From NCBI RefSeq assembly GCF_000003815.2, contig NC_049997.1, forward strand, positions 11,132,490-11,196,489: a stretch of DNA of 64,000 nucleotides, in the 5' to 3' direction. Within the stretch, counting starts at the first letter, position 1. Every line of letters begins with the position of its first letter. The DNA comes from Branchiostoma floridae. Lineage: Eukaryota; Chordata; Leptocardii; Amphioxiformes; Branchiostomatidae. Position numbers and translations under genes: made by a program. The notes under the pieces are model-generated. The model was not told the DNA's origin, ran no database searches, and saw only the letters and a program-made list of their open reading frames with translations. Below, in pieces: positions 12,601-20,760 of the stretch.

Positions 12601-15600
12601 TCCTCTACACCAATCTTGACGTCAGCTGTGGCGTAACGCAGGGGGTTGTCATCCTGCTCCGCCTGAATAGATGAATAAACGAATGGGTGGATGGATGGAT
12701 GAACGAATAAATGAATGAATGTGAAGATGAAGAAGTCATGTTGCCTTTCACAAGTTTGATAGATTTCCAGATATTTGTGATCAGTATAACTAACTATAGG
12801 AACCTCTGGATGGATTGTAATGATATTTGATATGTGACAAAGCAAATATCTTTATAAGTTCATACTATGTGGTTATGTGTTGGAAAGACAAATATCGAGG
12901 TTGCGTTTCGGCTCCAAGGTGCGTAGCGTTGGTATTGCGGCAGAAATTCCGGTTTTTAAAAAGTATCTTTTGTACAGGACATATTATGGTCTTAATTGTT
13001 CATGGCAGATAGCTTTTGGGGTAAAGAAGATGTGGTGGAAGTTTGGCCCATTCCCCCCACTGGCTTGTTGAAAAATGCAAACCACGAATTACCTTGACCG
13101 TGATGATGAACTCCTCTACTTGCGTCCTCTCCACCGGTCGCTTCAGCGAGATGTTCCCTGTCGGCCCGTCTATGTCAAAGTAGTCCCGGAAATTACTTGG
13201 AGAGCCTGGTGGTCATATTCAAACGGTATGTTTTTTTATTTGAAATTCAATTGGTTGACATAAGAAAGTATTAAACTGCTGCTCCTGTAGATTGAAAATG
13301 TTTTTCACACACACTACGCAGTATTTTCTAGATCAAAACATCAACTGTGAAACGAGTAACATTTCAGATCTTCAAATCTCCGATACACCACAGGACACTC
13401 AGCTAAGACTTCAATACAAATATCCACGCTGTATGTCAGGCTGTTGCAGTAAGCTTTAAAAATCCTGAAAACTCCTCTACCTGCTAAAAAGCTGTAGACG
13501 ATGCCAGGAGGTCCTTGGACGTCCGTGTCAAGGTCAACGGCAAATACAGGTGCTGGGTCGAAGGTCAGGGGCTGGTTCAGCTGCAAAGACAAAAACTCGT
13601 TCCTCCAAACGTATGCTATAGTGAGCCCTACTATTGTCAGCCGTTTCCCAACGGCAGAATTTTATCTCCATTAATTAGTCAGGCCTCTTGTCTTTCGCAG
13701 GCCGACGGAAATGAAGTTGCTGTTACCCATGGAAAATCTAGCACATGCCACAAAACTTAAATCTAGATATATATCGTTTGTGTATATCATAACCCTAACC
13801 CTTACTCTGCACCCTAACCCAATCCCTTACTCTGTACCTAACCCTAACCCTTACTCTGTACCTAATCCTAACCCTAATCTTTACTCTGTACCCTAACCCT
13901 AACCCTACCCCTAGCTCTAACCCTGAACCTAACCTTAACCCTAACCCTTACTCTGTACCTAATCCTAACCCTAACCCAAACCTAACCCTAACTCCGCACC
14001 CTAACCCAAGCCTTTACTCTGTACCTAACCCTAACCCCTAACCCTTACTCTCAGTACTCTAATTCTAACTTTTACTCTACAGTTGCCATCCAGTCTGTTA
14101 CCAGTGGATATGATCCTTACCGGTTCTGTGATCTCCATGACAGACGAGACGTACAGCGGGCTGCCGCAAATGTCCCCCTGCGGGATGCAGGGCAGGAACT
14201 GGACCGCCTGGTCGTCTCCGTCCGTCACGATGATGGTCACGGTCGTGGTGGACGACTTCCGCAGGCTTAAGTTTGCCGCCAAATCCTGAGAAAGAACGAG
14301 AAAGTTGACGTTACTACAGAAGCTGATGGATTAAGACAAATGCTGAAAAACATGGGAGGATTAGGAAAGAAGACTCTTTACTAAACATTCTGAAACCTTC
14401 TTGTCACGACCTGAAAACCACAGCCAATAGCGTCTTTGTATTCAACATTTTACATTGTCTCATTATTTCATCACTTGTCATATATCTTTTTTTCCATTAT
14501 ACAGTGGGGATATGAAGAAAAGAGAGAATAAAGCAATACTCACATGTGCGACTATGGGGATGAGGTATTTCTTCTCCTCTCCGGATTCGAAACCCTCGTA
14601 ATCAAGAGACTTCTTTAAAACAATGTCGCCTGTTGACGGTAGTGGGATCTCAAAATACTCACTCTGCCCCTGAAAATTAAATAAAGAAATAAAGAAATGT
14701 TAAGTCTCTGAAATTGTTCCTGTATAGAGCGTACATCATATGAATATTTAAATAGACCTGCAAAATATTTCCAAAATCATTACTGAAGTTTGAATACTTG
14801 TCATGAATGTTCAATACTTGTCGTCGCCTTTTTAATCACCAGAGGAATGGAAAGAATACTTTCATGCATTATATATATAAATCTTGGCCGAGTTCCATCA
14901 TTCCGTTCAGTTATATTGATTTTACATATAACTATATGCAGTTGCGTTGGTACCTGGATCTGATATGACACCCTGCCGTTCTCGTTGCCATCCGGGTCAT
15001 CAGCTGTCAATCTCCGGAAAATGGTGGACCCAACAGGCGTGAGCTGGAGGAACGAACGGACATGTTATCTATAAAACCCTGCAAGGTAGCAGTTATCCAA
15101 GCAGCTGCAGGATTATATTTGGAAACGTTCAGGTGTTTCAGGCAGCATTCGTTGTCTTTCGTCGGTGACACCTTGCGTATCTTACGAGGGACCTTCAAAA
15201 CGTAATGCCATTGGTTTTATAACAGGTTCATTTTTTCATCGAATGAGATCAAATTTGGCACAAAGGTAAAATCGTGACCTTTTCATTTAAGCCGTTTTTT
15301 TTCGATCAGGAGGCTTGGAGAGTATAGATATAGACCATCATTGACGTATTCATAAACCTGTTGAAATGGAAGTGAGAACTTGACACAGACCCACACTTCA
15401 AATAACCACATTCAGCAATAGATTGCTTTCTATATTCCGTACCTCTATGACCTCATGGTTATATGGCGTCCCCACAAAGGTTGGCTCGTTGTCATTCTCG
15501 TCCAGAATGGTCGCAATGATAGTGTTCTCCACCTGTGGGGCAGTCGTCATGGCAAATGATTAATAATCACCACAGAATTGGTGTGGTCTTTACATTGTTA

Positions 15601-18600
15601 TCTATATATACCAAAGTCTTCTGTATGTTCCATGTTGCAATCAGCCCTCGGGCAAGAACTTGCAACTAAACTTTCTTACATATCATTTCAACTCATTCTT
15701 TCCACAAGAAGATTTTTGATCATAATTAAGTGGTGATAATTTCAAGGAACTGTGTACATGTACATACAGTCCGGATATTTCAATATACGTCCTAGTCGAA
15801 TAGAGTATTATTATAACTTTGAAATCAACGAAAAGAAATACAGGGATAAAGGACACTCACCATTGCATTCGTCGCTATAGTCATGCACTTCACAGTGAAT
15901 CTAAGATCTCGAATACCTGCATCCCCCTGTTGAAAAAAAGTCAAGTCACCTGAGTTACATGATTCAATTTCTACAAAAAACAAAACCGTCGAACATCACC
16001 TCATCTCATCAACTGATGTCCATTTCTAACTCACTGTTTGAGGCAAAATCATTTATTCTTCTTCTCTTGTCATGATGGGGTCTTTTTCTGACACTTACGT
16101 CTCTGTCTAAGACCTTCCCCCCAAGCGAAAGTCTCAGCTGTTGAAGTTCCTCTATGAGTAGACCCCAGTCCTTGTCGCCGGAGTCCTTAAGAGTTAGTTC
16201 GATGGTCCGGTCAGCACCGACTGCCGTCCCCGCGAACGACATGTTCGCCACAATGGTCGTGTCTGTGGACATGCGAAGCGTTGTTATACTGACAGTAACT
16301 CCATGAAGGATGTATTGTCTATCGTGTCTGTGTCTGTGTGCGGACAAGGGTTTCACTTAGTTACAGGGCTTGGATTTTGATTATATTTGTAAAAGAAATG
16401 TGGCGATGCTGAAAATACCAGACATGTGTTGTTATCTTTTACAAGACAATAATTATAACGTTTAGCCTTCATGCGTAAGACAAGTAACAGAACAAAGAAT
16501 GACATACTTTCCGGACTGTTTTCCGTGAGAGACTGGAACACCATGCCATTCGGGAAGACTGGACTCTCGCATAGATCTGTTTGCAGAAATGTATGTTGGT
16601 GTTGGCATAGATAAGCACAGTATCTACGTAGAAGCATACGAAAATCCAATATATCGGTACGTGTGAATTTCTCATAATCTCTATCCTTGTTTATAGAGTT
16701 ATGGGTCTGTGTGGGTTTGCTAATTACTTTACGGTGTAATCAATTACCTGTGTCGATAACACTTCAGATTGTAGGTAAACCCCAATACTAGCATGTGCAA
16801 CATTGCCTTCTGCAGTACAGCTTCCAAGACGCCACATGAGCGCTATTAGTTGCTGACTCAGAGCACAACATGTTTGGAACAAGAGCCCATTTCACTGTAT
16901 AGGGAACACTACCCTGAGTGATTTCAGCCTAATGTCCTGGATTTAATAGCATAATGTAAACAACAACATGTGTACGAAGACAATAGACCAGTTAGACAAT
17001 GTACAAAGGTCCTCTTGGTCTAAGGTGACAGAAGTGTACATGTAGTTACCAGTAATCGGGGATCGGCTCTTTTTTTTCGGAAATGAATATTACTAATCAT
17101 TCTAATGTTTTCGGTCCTACCTGGTAGAACAGCACTTACAGATGCCGTTCATTGGACGAATGCTGCATTTGATATCATAATATGAATGAATAAGCATCCC
17201 CAATGCCTGTACCCGATATCACATGTGGCTCACTCAGCCATTATTGTAATCGTGGCAATTAACTAACGTGTGTGTGGAAGCTAGGTCTCAATTGGTGAAA
17301 TATGGAGGAAAGACAAGAAAAAAGAAAAGTCAGAAATACTTACCTGATTTTAACAATATTGAATTTTTTTTCATTCAAAGTTTTAAAACGTCTTATCGCG
17401 TAGTGATTATTAATCTAAATGTCGTTATTATGTGATAAAAATGCATCCCATTTCAGATGGGCACTCAAATCACACGGCAAAGATTGTCAATGTTAACCTA
17501 TTCAATTAATAAACCAACCAATCAGTCACTCGTTTAGTTTAAAAGACTTGTAATGGTACGTGGCACTTCTTGTAGATACATGTAGTTTGTTATGGATTAC
17601 CTGTAAAGTTGCTATCTGTGGGTCCGAGGGTGGGCATGGGGGTACACACAACACAACATCAGGTATAATGAGGTGTGATCCCGGAGAGGCATGCAGGAAT
17701 ATACATTAGGCCACACAAACTTATAGACCGTTGGATGACATCTAGTCCCATTTCGGTTCTACCCTCCGAAAAAAATGTATCTAAAAATGCTTACTCTTTC
17801 AGCTGTCCGTACGACATGCTTCTTCAATTTTCAATGACCGACAACTCAGGACAGGTGACTTGCGGACACGTAACATCAACAATTGGTCTAAAGACGGGGC
17901 AATTTGCCGCAAACTTGAAAGTCGCTATGAGTCCTTCTTATGTCGCAATTGTTGTGAAAATTTCGGAAAATGTTTTGTTGTTTGTTCGTTTAATTTGTTT
18001 GTTTGTTTGTTTTAATCAGAAACGTGTTTTCCATATGATGCCGCAAACTTGAAAGTCGCTATGAGTCCTTCTTATGTCGCAATTGTTGTGAAAATTTCGA
18101 AAAATGTTTTGTTGTTTGTTCGTCTAATTTGTTTGTTTGTTTGTTTTAATCAGAAACGTGTTTTCCATATGATGTCATCCATGGTACCAAGATTGTGCAG
18201 CCTTATGACAATCACATGGGAGGAAATCGATATGAAGAGGGGTTAGTCATGCATTAGTAGATTAGAGGCGACAGCTGACGCTAAACTACTTGGTATGATC
18301 ATCTAGCCTCTCAAGCAGGCTCCTTGGGCGGTGTTTTATTTTTTTTGCTGGTCACGAACCATTTTCTGACTGCTGTTGTGTTTGATGCAGCCAAGGAGGT
18401 TAGATAAAGACCTCTTGGATGCAACCATGAAAGTATGAATCAGAAAAAAATGAAATTTTGAAATACCATCCCATGGAGCCTGATACCGAGATTGATAATT
18501 TGCCCCTAAACTACGTGTCTACATAATGTTGATTATAAGCATGAAGGAAACGTTAGAAATAAGTTCGTTATGGATTACGAATTAGAGATGTCTTAGACAT

Positions 18601-19433
18601 TAATTTGTTTTTATCAGTCGGCAAATTTCAAAATCAACAAAAGTCTTCAAACATGCTAGTAAATTTGATATAGTTGTAGTTTTTACGCTTTTAAAGCAAA
18701 ATTAGTTTCCAATATTATGTCTTGCATGTAATTACTGAGTAGAAGTCAAATAGGCAGTGTCTAACAACATCAAATGCAAGCTTCGGAAATGAATTTCAGT
18801 AGTTAGACCTCAAAGCTGTACCGCTTGTAACAATAGATTAATTCGCGTTCGAGTTATTTCCTTACGAAAGCAAAATATCTTACAGTCGGAAAAACAGCGG
18901 AAATAAGAAAAGCTGAAGCTGAATAAGTTATCAGTTGAGCAGAAATAATAAATGTAATGCGATATGAAGACCGTTCCACTTGTTGAAACCCGGAGAGGGG
19001 TGTAAAAGGCGATATTTCAACTCGTTATTATAAAAGTAATTTGCGTGCACTACTAGTAAGTGATCCTTTAGTATGATATGCTTCTAAATGTACGTTAAAG
19101 TGGGGCCGCCATTTTCAGATTTGAACAAAATTCTCAGGCTCAAGATATGTGAGAGTTTGACGATTCAGACGTCAAATTTGCTGATTTGTTTTAAAGATTT
19201 TCATTCTTCTTTTCTCGCCTGAATTCTCCTCACCCCTCTCAGTGTTTTCAAATGAAACAGCCCATAGATTAAAGCGGGGGCGACTTTATGTTGACAACAA
19301 TTACTGTGTTGGTGTAAATTGATACGGCGGACACCTGTTTGGTTTACCGTGCTGACTTACTTTGCGCGGATACTGTAACCACTCCCAGCACTGCCAGCAC
19401 GCTGAAGAGCCATATCCTGGTCCCTTCCGCCAT
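590..19433 (-). CDS. Cadherin-repeat receptor tyrosine pseudokinase, 23 coding exons, 3' end outside the window
   Basis: This is a spliced gene read from 19433 down to 590. I joined 23 exons at GT-AG sites, every phase agrees, and the product is about 850 residues so far. Residues 1-24 are a signal peptide. Residues about 28-495 form four cadherin-like repeats, with ENSPE, LDRD and DENDNEP in the first and ADDPDGN and LDYE in the second. Residues 513-535 are the membrane helix, and about 601-850 form a tyrosine-kinase-like domain closest in feel to FGFR/RET kinases (LTVGE, NGDLYIAMEH, FGNLRDFL, THKSDVWSFAV, GGTPYPDK). Cadherin plus kinase recalls RET and Drosophila Cad96Ca, but RET's cysteine-rich domain is absent. 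Catalytic residues are replaced: VAIK Lys by N634, HRD Asp by Y753, the following Asn by T758, and DFG by EFW (771-773); the alpha-C Glu (E651) is kept. It is therefore inferred to be a type I membrane receptor that signals without phosphotransfer. The alpha-H/I end of the domain and the C-tail are missing because the window ends. Confidence 0.88.
917..957 (-). CDS. Exon 22: 41-base exon for kinase alpha-F
   Basis: Residues 805-818. It reads VWSFAVTLHEIVSL, the counterpart of VWSFGVLLWEIFTL with Gly to Ala809. Both flanking phases fit (GT+A and G+GA). The acceptor is TTCGCAG and the donor GTAACA. The exon is too short to be found as an ORF. Confidence 0.88.
1115..1185 (-). CDS. Exon 21: end of activation segment (APE region)
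   Basis: Residues 782-804: NKRPVRWAALESIKTNRCTH then KSD. RWAALESI stands for KWMAPESL, so the APE proline is Leu. The activation segment has no tyrosine and is shorter than in FGFRs. The acceptor is TTTTCAG and the donor GTAAGT, leaving GT for the next codon. Confidence 0.9.
1567..1665 (-). CDS. Exon 20: catalytic loop and DFG region, both inactive
   Basis: Residues 749-781. IIHGYLSAKT replaces the usual xxHRDLAARN: R to G752, D to Y753, N to T758. KISEFWKAQDE replaces KISDFGLARD: D to E771, G to W773. The donor GTAGGT after AAC keeps the frame; a GTTACT site four bases on does not. The acceptor is CTTCACAG. Confidence 0.9.
2139..2237 (-). CDS. Exon 19: kinase alpha-E helix
   Basis: Residues 716-748, with LLQISLDIARGMKYLEEQG, a near-perfect RTK alpha-E (IA.GM.YLE). 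The acceptor is TTCTCAG and the donor GTACGT. It is 99 bases, phase 0. Confidence 0.92.
2522..2643 (-). CDS. Exon 18: kinase hinge and alpha-D
   Basis: Residues 675-715: GDLYIAMEHAPFGNLRDFL, the counterpart of FGFR LYVIVEYASKGNLREYL, so the hinge is well conserved. The acceptor is ACCCCAG and the donor GTGTGT. It ends in phase 0. Confidence 0.9.
2910..3020 (-). CDS. Exon 17: kinase alpha-C helix
   Basis: Residues 638-674. RDFMNEIDVM keeps the alpha-C glutamate (E651), and INVIGLIGGC matches the FGFR-type IINLLGAC strand. Two donors are possible; the GTAAGT site is chosen because only it keeps the frame into exon 18. The acceptor is CCGATAG. Confidence 0.87.
3258..3477 (-). CDS. Exon 16: juxtamembrane and kinase N-lobe (degenerate G-loop and VAIK)
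   Basis: Residues 565-637. WTSLTVGETVQEYGSLGRIA occupies the place of the RTK W-x-x-L...G-x-G-x-x-G segment, with the first glycine of the loop lost. IPAVINIL (629-636) occupies the VAVKxL strand, with Asn634 where the ATP-binding lysine should be. The acceptor is TTTTTCAG and the donor GTAATT. It ends in phase 1. Confidence 0.88.
3548..3835 (+). pseudogene. 3' tail of a non-LTR retrotransposon ORF
   Basis: One open frame from about 3548 to the stop at 3812-3814 reads RRLRWFGHVERSSD, then GRVRPRKTWRDCARRDLKEC and DPLDRAKWKR. This is the usual C-terminal 'RWFGHV...GRPRKTW...D...' tail of LINE-type reverse transcriptase polyproteins. It is 5'-truncated, lies in the intron between exons 15 and 16, and is antisense to the gene. 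It ends with ACTGAGTGAGTG, a short 3' microsatellite typical of some LINE tails. Confidence 0.7.
4098..4179 (-). CDS. Exon 15: juxtamembrane segment
   Basis: Residues 537-564, beginning RYVTRARKNRT, the basic stop-transfer segment after the membrane helix. The acceptor has a long T-run and the donor is GTAAGT. The phase fits exons 14 and 16. It is separated from the membrane exon by an intron full of LINE sequence. Confidence 0.87.
4886..5226 (+). other. Proline/arginine-rich open frame before the gap, possibly 5' part of a retroelement
   Basis: The frame opens MSAEEPHPNSDVT and includes RYNLRNRKR, a phrase common in retroelement polyproteins. It runs into the assembly gap at 5227. Its orientation matches the LINE after the gap, so it may be that element's first ORF, but nothing in it is diagnostic. 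Confidence 0.25.
5227..6092. other. Assembly gap, 866 Ns
   Basis: Unknown bases. The gap interrupts a LINE in the intron between exons 14 and 15. Open frames crossing it have no meaning. Confidence 1.
6093..8213 (+). pseudogene. Reverse transcriptase ORF with frameshifts and stops
   Basis: The coding region is broken. The frame shifts near 6290; a stop follows a run of eight Ts near 6440; another break lies near 7005-7070, between the block ending [18 protein letters not shown] and the [10 protein letters not shown] block; and there are further breaks near 7572 and 7900. The RT open segments are 6483-7010, 7069-7572 and 7682-7903. It can make no full-length polyprotein. Confidence 0.8.
6093..8510 (+). 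mobile_element. CR1/Jockey-type LINE, damaged, antisense in a host intron
   Basis: The 3' half of a non-LTR retrotransposon. After the gap come an endonuclease-RT linker (PWFDGEVRHARNKRR), then reverse transcriptase blocks ([62 protein letters not shown]) and the C-terminal YFNRIVYIWNSLPPEIR and TWTHCSKC, with a stop near 8210. The 3' UTR ends TTTAATAAATAAATTTGAAG. The YADD motif shows the lineage but not the exact clade. Transcription would be antisense to the host gene. Confidence 0.85.
8549..8672 (-). CDS. Exon 14: stalk and membrane helix
   Basis: Residues 496-536. A short Pro/Gln stalk (EPVPQPPAQQTSNEDKQ) is followed by a 23-residue hydrophobic stretch at 513-535 (LLYIIGGILGFLLLVAIVAV and so on). 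Arg537 is split with exon 15. The acceptor is TCCTGTAG and the donor GTGAGC. The upstream intron is 3.0 kb and the downstream intron 4.4 kb. Confidence 0.9.
8772..8892. repeat. Small foldback repeat next to the membrane exon
   Basis: TTCAAGCAGATGTT near 8780 is mirrored by AACATCTGCTTAAAG near 8872-8886, giving a fold of about 110 bases. The end resembles the CCAAGCAGA-ended elements found elsewhere in the window. Confidence 0.45.
9597..10210. mobile_element. Inverted-repeat element enclosing a minisatellite
   Basis: The ends are perfect 16-base inverted repeats: TACCCTGGTTACCAGA at 9597-9612 and its complement at 10195-10210. The interior is almost entirely the 25-base tandem array listed separately, plus a duplicated segment (9752-9838 and 9842-9910) with TTTTCTGACAGCCGACTC in both copies. 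If TA is the target duplication, a TA-targeting DNA transposon class is possible. No coding capacity. Confidence 0.6.
9800..10135. repeat. Minisatellite, about 25-base unit AACCAATCAGAAGAAGGTAA...
   Basis: About 12 imperfect copies of CCAATCAGAAGAAGGTAACGATCAA run head to tail. Early copies are shorter and more diverged; later ones are nearly identical, which suggests growth at one end. It lies in the intron between exons 13 and 14. Confidence 0.85.
11679..11760 (-). CDS. Exon 13: end of cadherin repeat 4
   Basis: Residues 469-495: VRAVETTTFQK then DDATVVVTVLNGT, the last strand of the fourth repeat. The acceptor is CATTGCAG and the donor GTAGGG. It ends in phase 1, and Glu496 is completed in the membrane exon. 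There is no cysteine-rich RET-like module between this repeat and the membrane. Confidence 0.87.
11963..12097 (-). CDS. Exon 12: cadherin repeat 4
   Basis: Residues 424-468, with GALRYELTDTSGRFDVTDTG and then QREYRMT. This repeat is weaker than the others, but the Y-x-L...F-x-V...T-G order is kept. The acceptor is ATTTACAG and the donor GTGAGC. Confidence 0.87.
12450..12662 (-). CDS. Exon 11: end of repeat 3 and start of repeat 4
   Basis: Residues 353-423. GVEDDDVNKPYF (about 370-381) is the linker between repeats 3 and 4. The exon continues into a divergent fourth repeat (VREFTGQAVIVF, LEVRDDDFTD). At 213 bases it is the second-largest exon seen in the gene. The acceptor is CTATTCAG and the donor GTAAGT. 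Confidence 0.88.
13093..13205 (-). CDS. Exon 10: cadherin repeat 3
   Basis: Residues 315-352: YFDIDGPTGNISLKRPVERT then EEFIITVK, matching F-x-I-x...T-G-x-I...L-x-x-P-V-x-R. The acceptor is CCACCAG and the donor GTAATT. It ends in phase 0. Confidence 0.9.
13481..13580 (-). CDS. Exon 9: cadherin repeat 3
   Basis: Residues 282-314, with PVFAVDLDTDVQGPPGIVYS (D-x-D...I-x-Y-S) as the repeat core. The acceptor is CTTTGCAG and the donor GTAGAG. It ends with one base (phase 1), which exon 10 completes as Gly315. Confidence 0.88.
13786..14075. repeat. Interstitial telomere-like (CCCTAA)n array with a variant unit
   Basis: Runs of CCCTAACCCTAACCC alternate with a CCCTTACTCTGTACCTAA variant over about 290 bases. 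On the gene's strand the intron RNA would read (UUAGGG)n. The array begins about 45 bases from the donor of exon 8 (14121) and ends about 200 bases before exon 9. Confidence 0.9.
14121..14285 (-). CDS. Exon 8: end of repeat 2 and start of repeat 3
   Basis: Residues 227-281. TVTIIVTDGDDQAVQF is a degenerate DxNDNxPxF linker. It is followed by C259 and C266 in PCIPQGDICGSPLY, a short Cys-Cys-Pro-Tyr pattern that recalls cadherin-related family (CDHR-type) repeats; that resemblance is from memory. The donor GTAAGG lies about 45 bases from a telomere-like array in the intron. Confidence 0.87.
14544..14669 (-). CDS. Exon 7: cadherin repeat 2
   Basis: Residues 185-226. It contains FEIPLPSTGDIVLKKSLDYE (F-x-I...T-G-x-I...L-D-Y-E), again canonical, and ends PIVAH before a phase-0 donor GTGAGT. 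The acceptor is TTTTCAG. Confidence 0.92.
14954..15043 (-). CDS. Exon 6: cadherin repeat 2
   Basis: Residues 155-184, reading LTADDPDGNENGRVSYQI, the canonical A-D-D-P-D-G-N...V-x-Y-x-I cadherin core with its DxD calcium ligands. The acceptor is CCTCCAG and the donor GTACCA. It is 90 bases, phase 0. Confidence 0.92.
15443..15532 (-). CDS. Exon 5: end of cadherin repeat 1 and calcium linker
   Basis: Residues 125-154. It contains the textbook cadherin linker ILDENDNEPTF (D135 to P141), the clearest family signature in the gene. The acceptor is CCCCACAG and the donor GTACGG. It is 90 bases, phase 0. Confidence 0.92.
15861..15926 (-). CDS. Exon 4: cadherin repeat 1
   Basis: Residues 103-124: GDAGIRDLRFTVKC followed by MTIATNAM, beta-strands F to G of the repeat. 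The acceptor TTTTTTTCAACAG is strong and the donor is GTGAGTG. The exon is 66 bases and phase 0 at both ends. Confidence 0.85.
16099..16262 (-). CDS. Exon 3: cadherin repeat 1
   Basis: Residues 48-102, including NMSFAGTAVGADRTIELTL and ending GGKVLDRD, which stands for the cadherin LDRE motif. The acceptor is TCCACAG and the donor GTAAGTG. The exon ends in phase 0. Confidence 0.85.
16508..16576 (-). CDS. Exon 2: start of cadherin repeat 1
   Basis: Residues 25-47. It reads ESPVFPNGMVFQSLTENSPE, the usual start of a cadherin repeat with the calcium-binding EN. The acceptor is AACAG and the donor GTATGT. The phase matches exons 1 and 3. Confidence 0.82.
16577..19360. other. Intron 1, 2.8 kb, no gene seen
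   Basis: AT-rich intron. Its only clear internal structure is the direct duplication at 17908-18171. Small open frames here have no family features. Confidence 0.6.
17908..18171. repeat. Direct tandem duplication, two copies of 132 bases
   Basis: Each copy runs from GCCGCAAACTTGAAAGTCGC to TTCCATATGATG, with only one or two differences, so it is recent. Each contains a (TTTG)n run. The open frame spanning it is a by-product. Confidence 0.85.
19361..19433 (-). CDS. Exon 1 of the cadherin pseudokinase: start codon and signal peptide
   Basis: The ATG sits in a good context (AAAAACATGG). It opens MAEGTRIWLFSVLAVLGVV followed by TVSAQ, which is a short n-region, a hydrophobic core and an AXA-like cleavage site. 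The donor is GTAAGTC, and the exon ends one base into a codon (phase 1), which exon 2 completes as Asn25. GC-box-like sequence lies just upstream near 19480-19490. Confidence 0.85.
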
Positions 19434-20361
19434 GTTTTTCTCCTGAAGTGCGCCTACTTCTGCGGTATCAACTCTGCTAAACGCCCCGCCTCACCAACAA
19501 GTCGCTACCTGTGGTACAAAGGAAGGTGGTTAGTTAGGTGGAACGGACTTTTCAAGCAGGGCGTTTCCCGCTTATTATTTTCAAGGGCAAAATCAAAATG
19601 GCGGACGGTGAACAATAGCGAGAGTCTATCATGCAGTGACTCAGCCAATAACTGACTAACCTACATGGTAAAGATACACAAATCCAATCCAACATGATAT
19701 AGGTCTGAAATGTAACATAAGCGCATGATAAGCTATATATATTTGCCATAGACATGAAATAAGAGATACTGCTAACAACGTCACCTGCCCAAGTGACTCA
19801 ACAGGTAACAAAAGATTTAAGATGGCGTGTACAGGAGTCACTTTAACATGGCTACACCCCTATGTTCCGACACTAATTTGCTGCAACACCTACATATGCC
19901 GACACCCCTATGTCCCAAGACCCCTATATGTTTCGACCCCCCATATTCCGACTCCCCTTAACACTAACCCTAACCCTAATTCTTACCTTAACCGGGAACA
20001 TGGAGTACCCCCATCAAAATACATTCTTAGCAAACCCCCCTCCCCCACTCGGATATATTCCGACATTCAAAAGCTCACCCTAACTTGAAATGAATAGATT
20101 GTCTATAACTTCTGTCCAAATGTCCAACATACTTAAAAGGTGTTTTGCTTAAAAACATAGGCACTCACCTTTATACTAAATGCATTCAATCAATCTATTA
20201 AGAAAACCTTGATTGCAATTGTTCAACATGTTCTCCCCATCTGAAAAATGATCTGAGTACACAAAACTGCCCTTTGTCTTAAACCATAGTAATTAGGCTA
20301 TCAAAAGGGCACCTGCCCTGCCCCACATTGGTTAACCTTTAATCAGCTATCATTTCTCAAA

Positions 20362-20760
20362 GATAACGGCACAGATAACCTTAATTAAGGCCCAGTCACA
20401 CACGTTGGACAATTTTTGTCGTACGATTTTCAGCAGACAGATCCGACTATCGACGATCGCCTACGAGGCATCCACAACTTTCCTTCAAATGTTAGTGTTG
20501 AGGACATTAAATACGACATTATACATAATGTGACAGTACCTTTATCAACTGATAATGGCACAGATAACCTTAATTTAAGAGCCAGCCACACACGTCGTAC
20601 AATTTTTTTGTGGTGCAATTTTCAACAGACAGGCACATTCATCAACGAGGACCGTACGATACATCTACAACTTTCCGACGAATTTCGGTGTTCTAGACAT
20701 GAAGTACGACATTAAACACAATGTGACAGGACCTTTGTCAACAGATAACGGGGCAGATAT
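20362..20760. repeat. Two tandem copies of a unit of about 190 bases, GTCACA/CGTACGA family
   Basis: The landmark GATAACGG-CAGATA recurs at 20362, 20551 and 20743, so the unit is 189-192 bases. Each unit contains TTAAGGCCCAGTCACACACG-like sequence, a TCGTAC word, CATCCACAACTTTCC-like sequence and AAATACGACATTATACA-like sequence. The copies are about 75-80% alike. The unit resembles the ends of the element at 46637-47697. Confidence 0.65.

Noticed and set aside
13711-13896. Open frame rich in Pro/Asn
   Set aside because: It is a translation of the CCCTAA-type array.
17675-18246. Open frames of 125 and 65 codons
   Set aside because: They span the 132-base duplication and have no homologous features.
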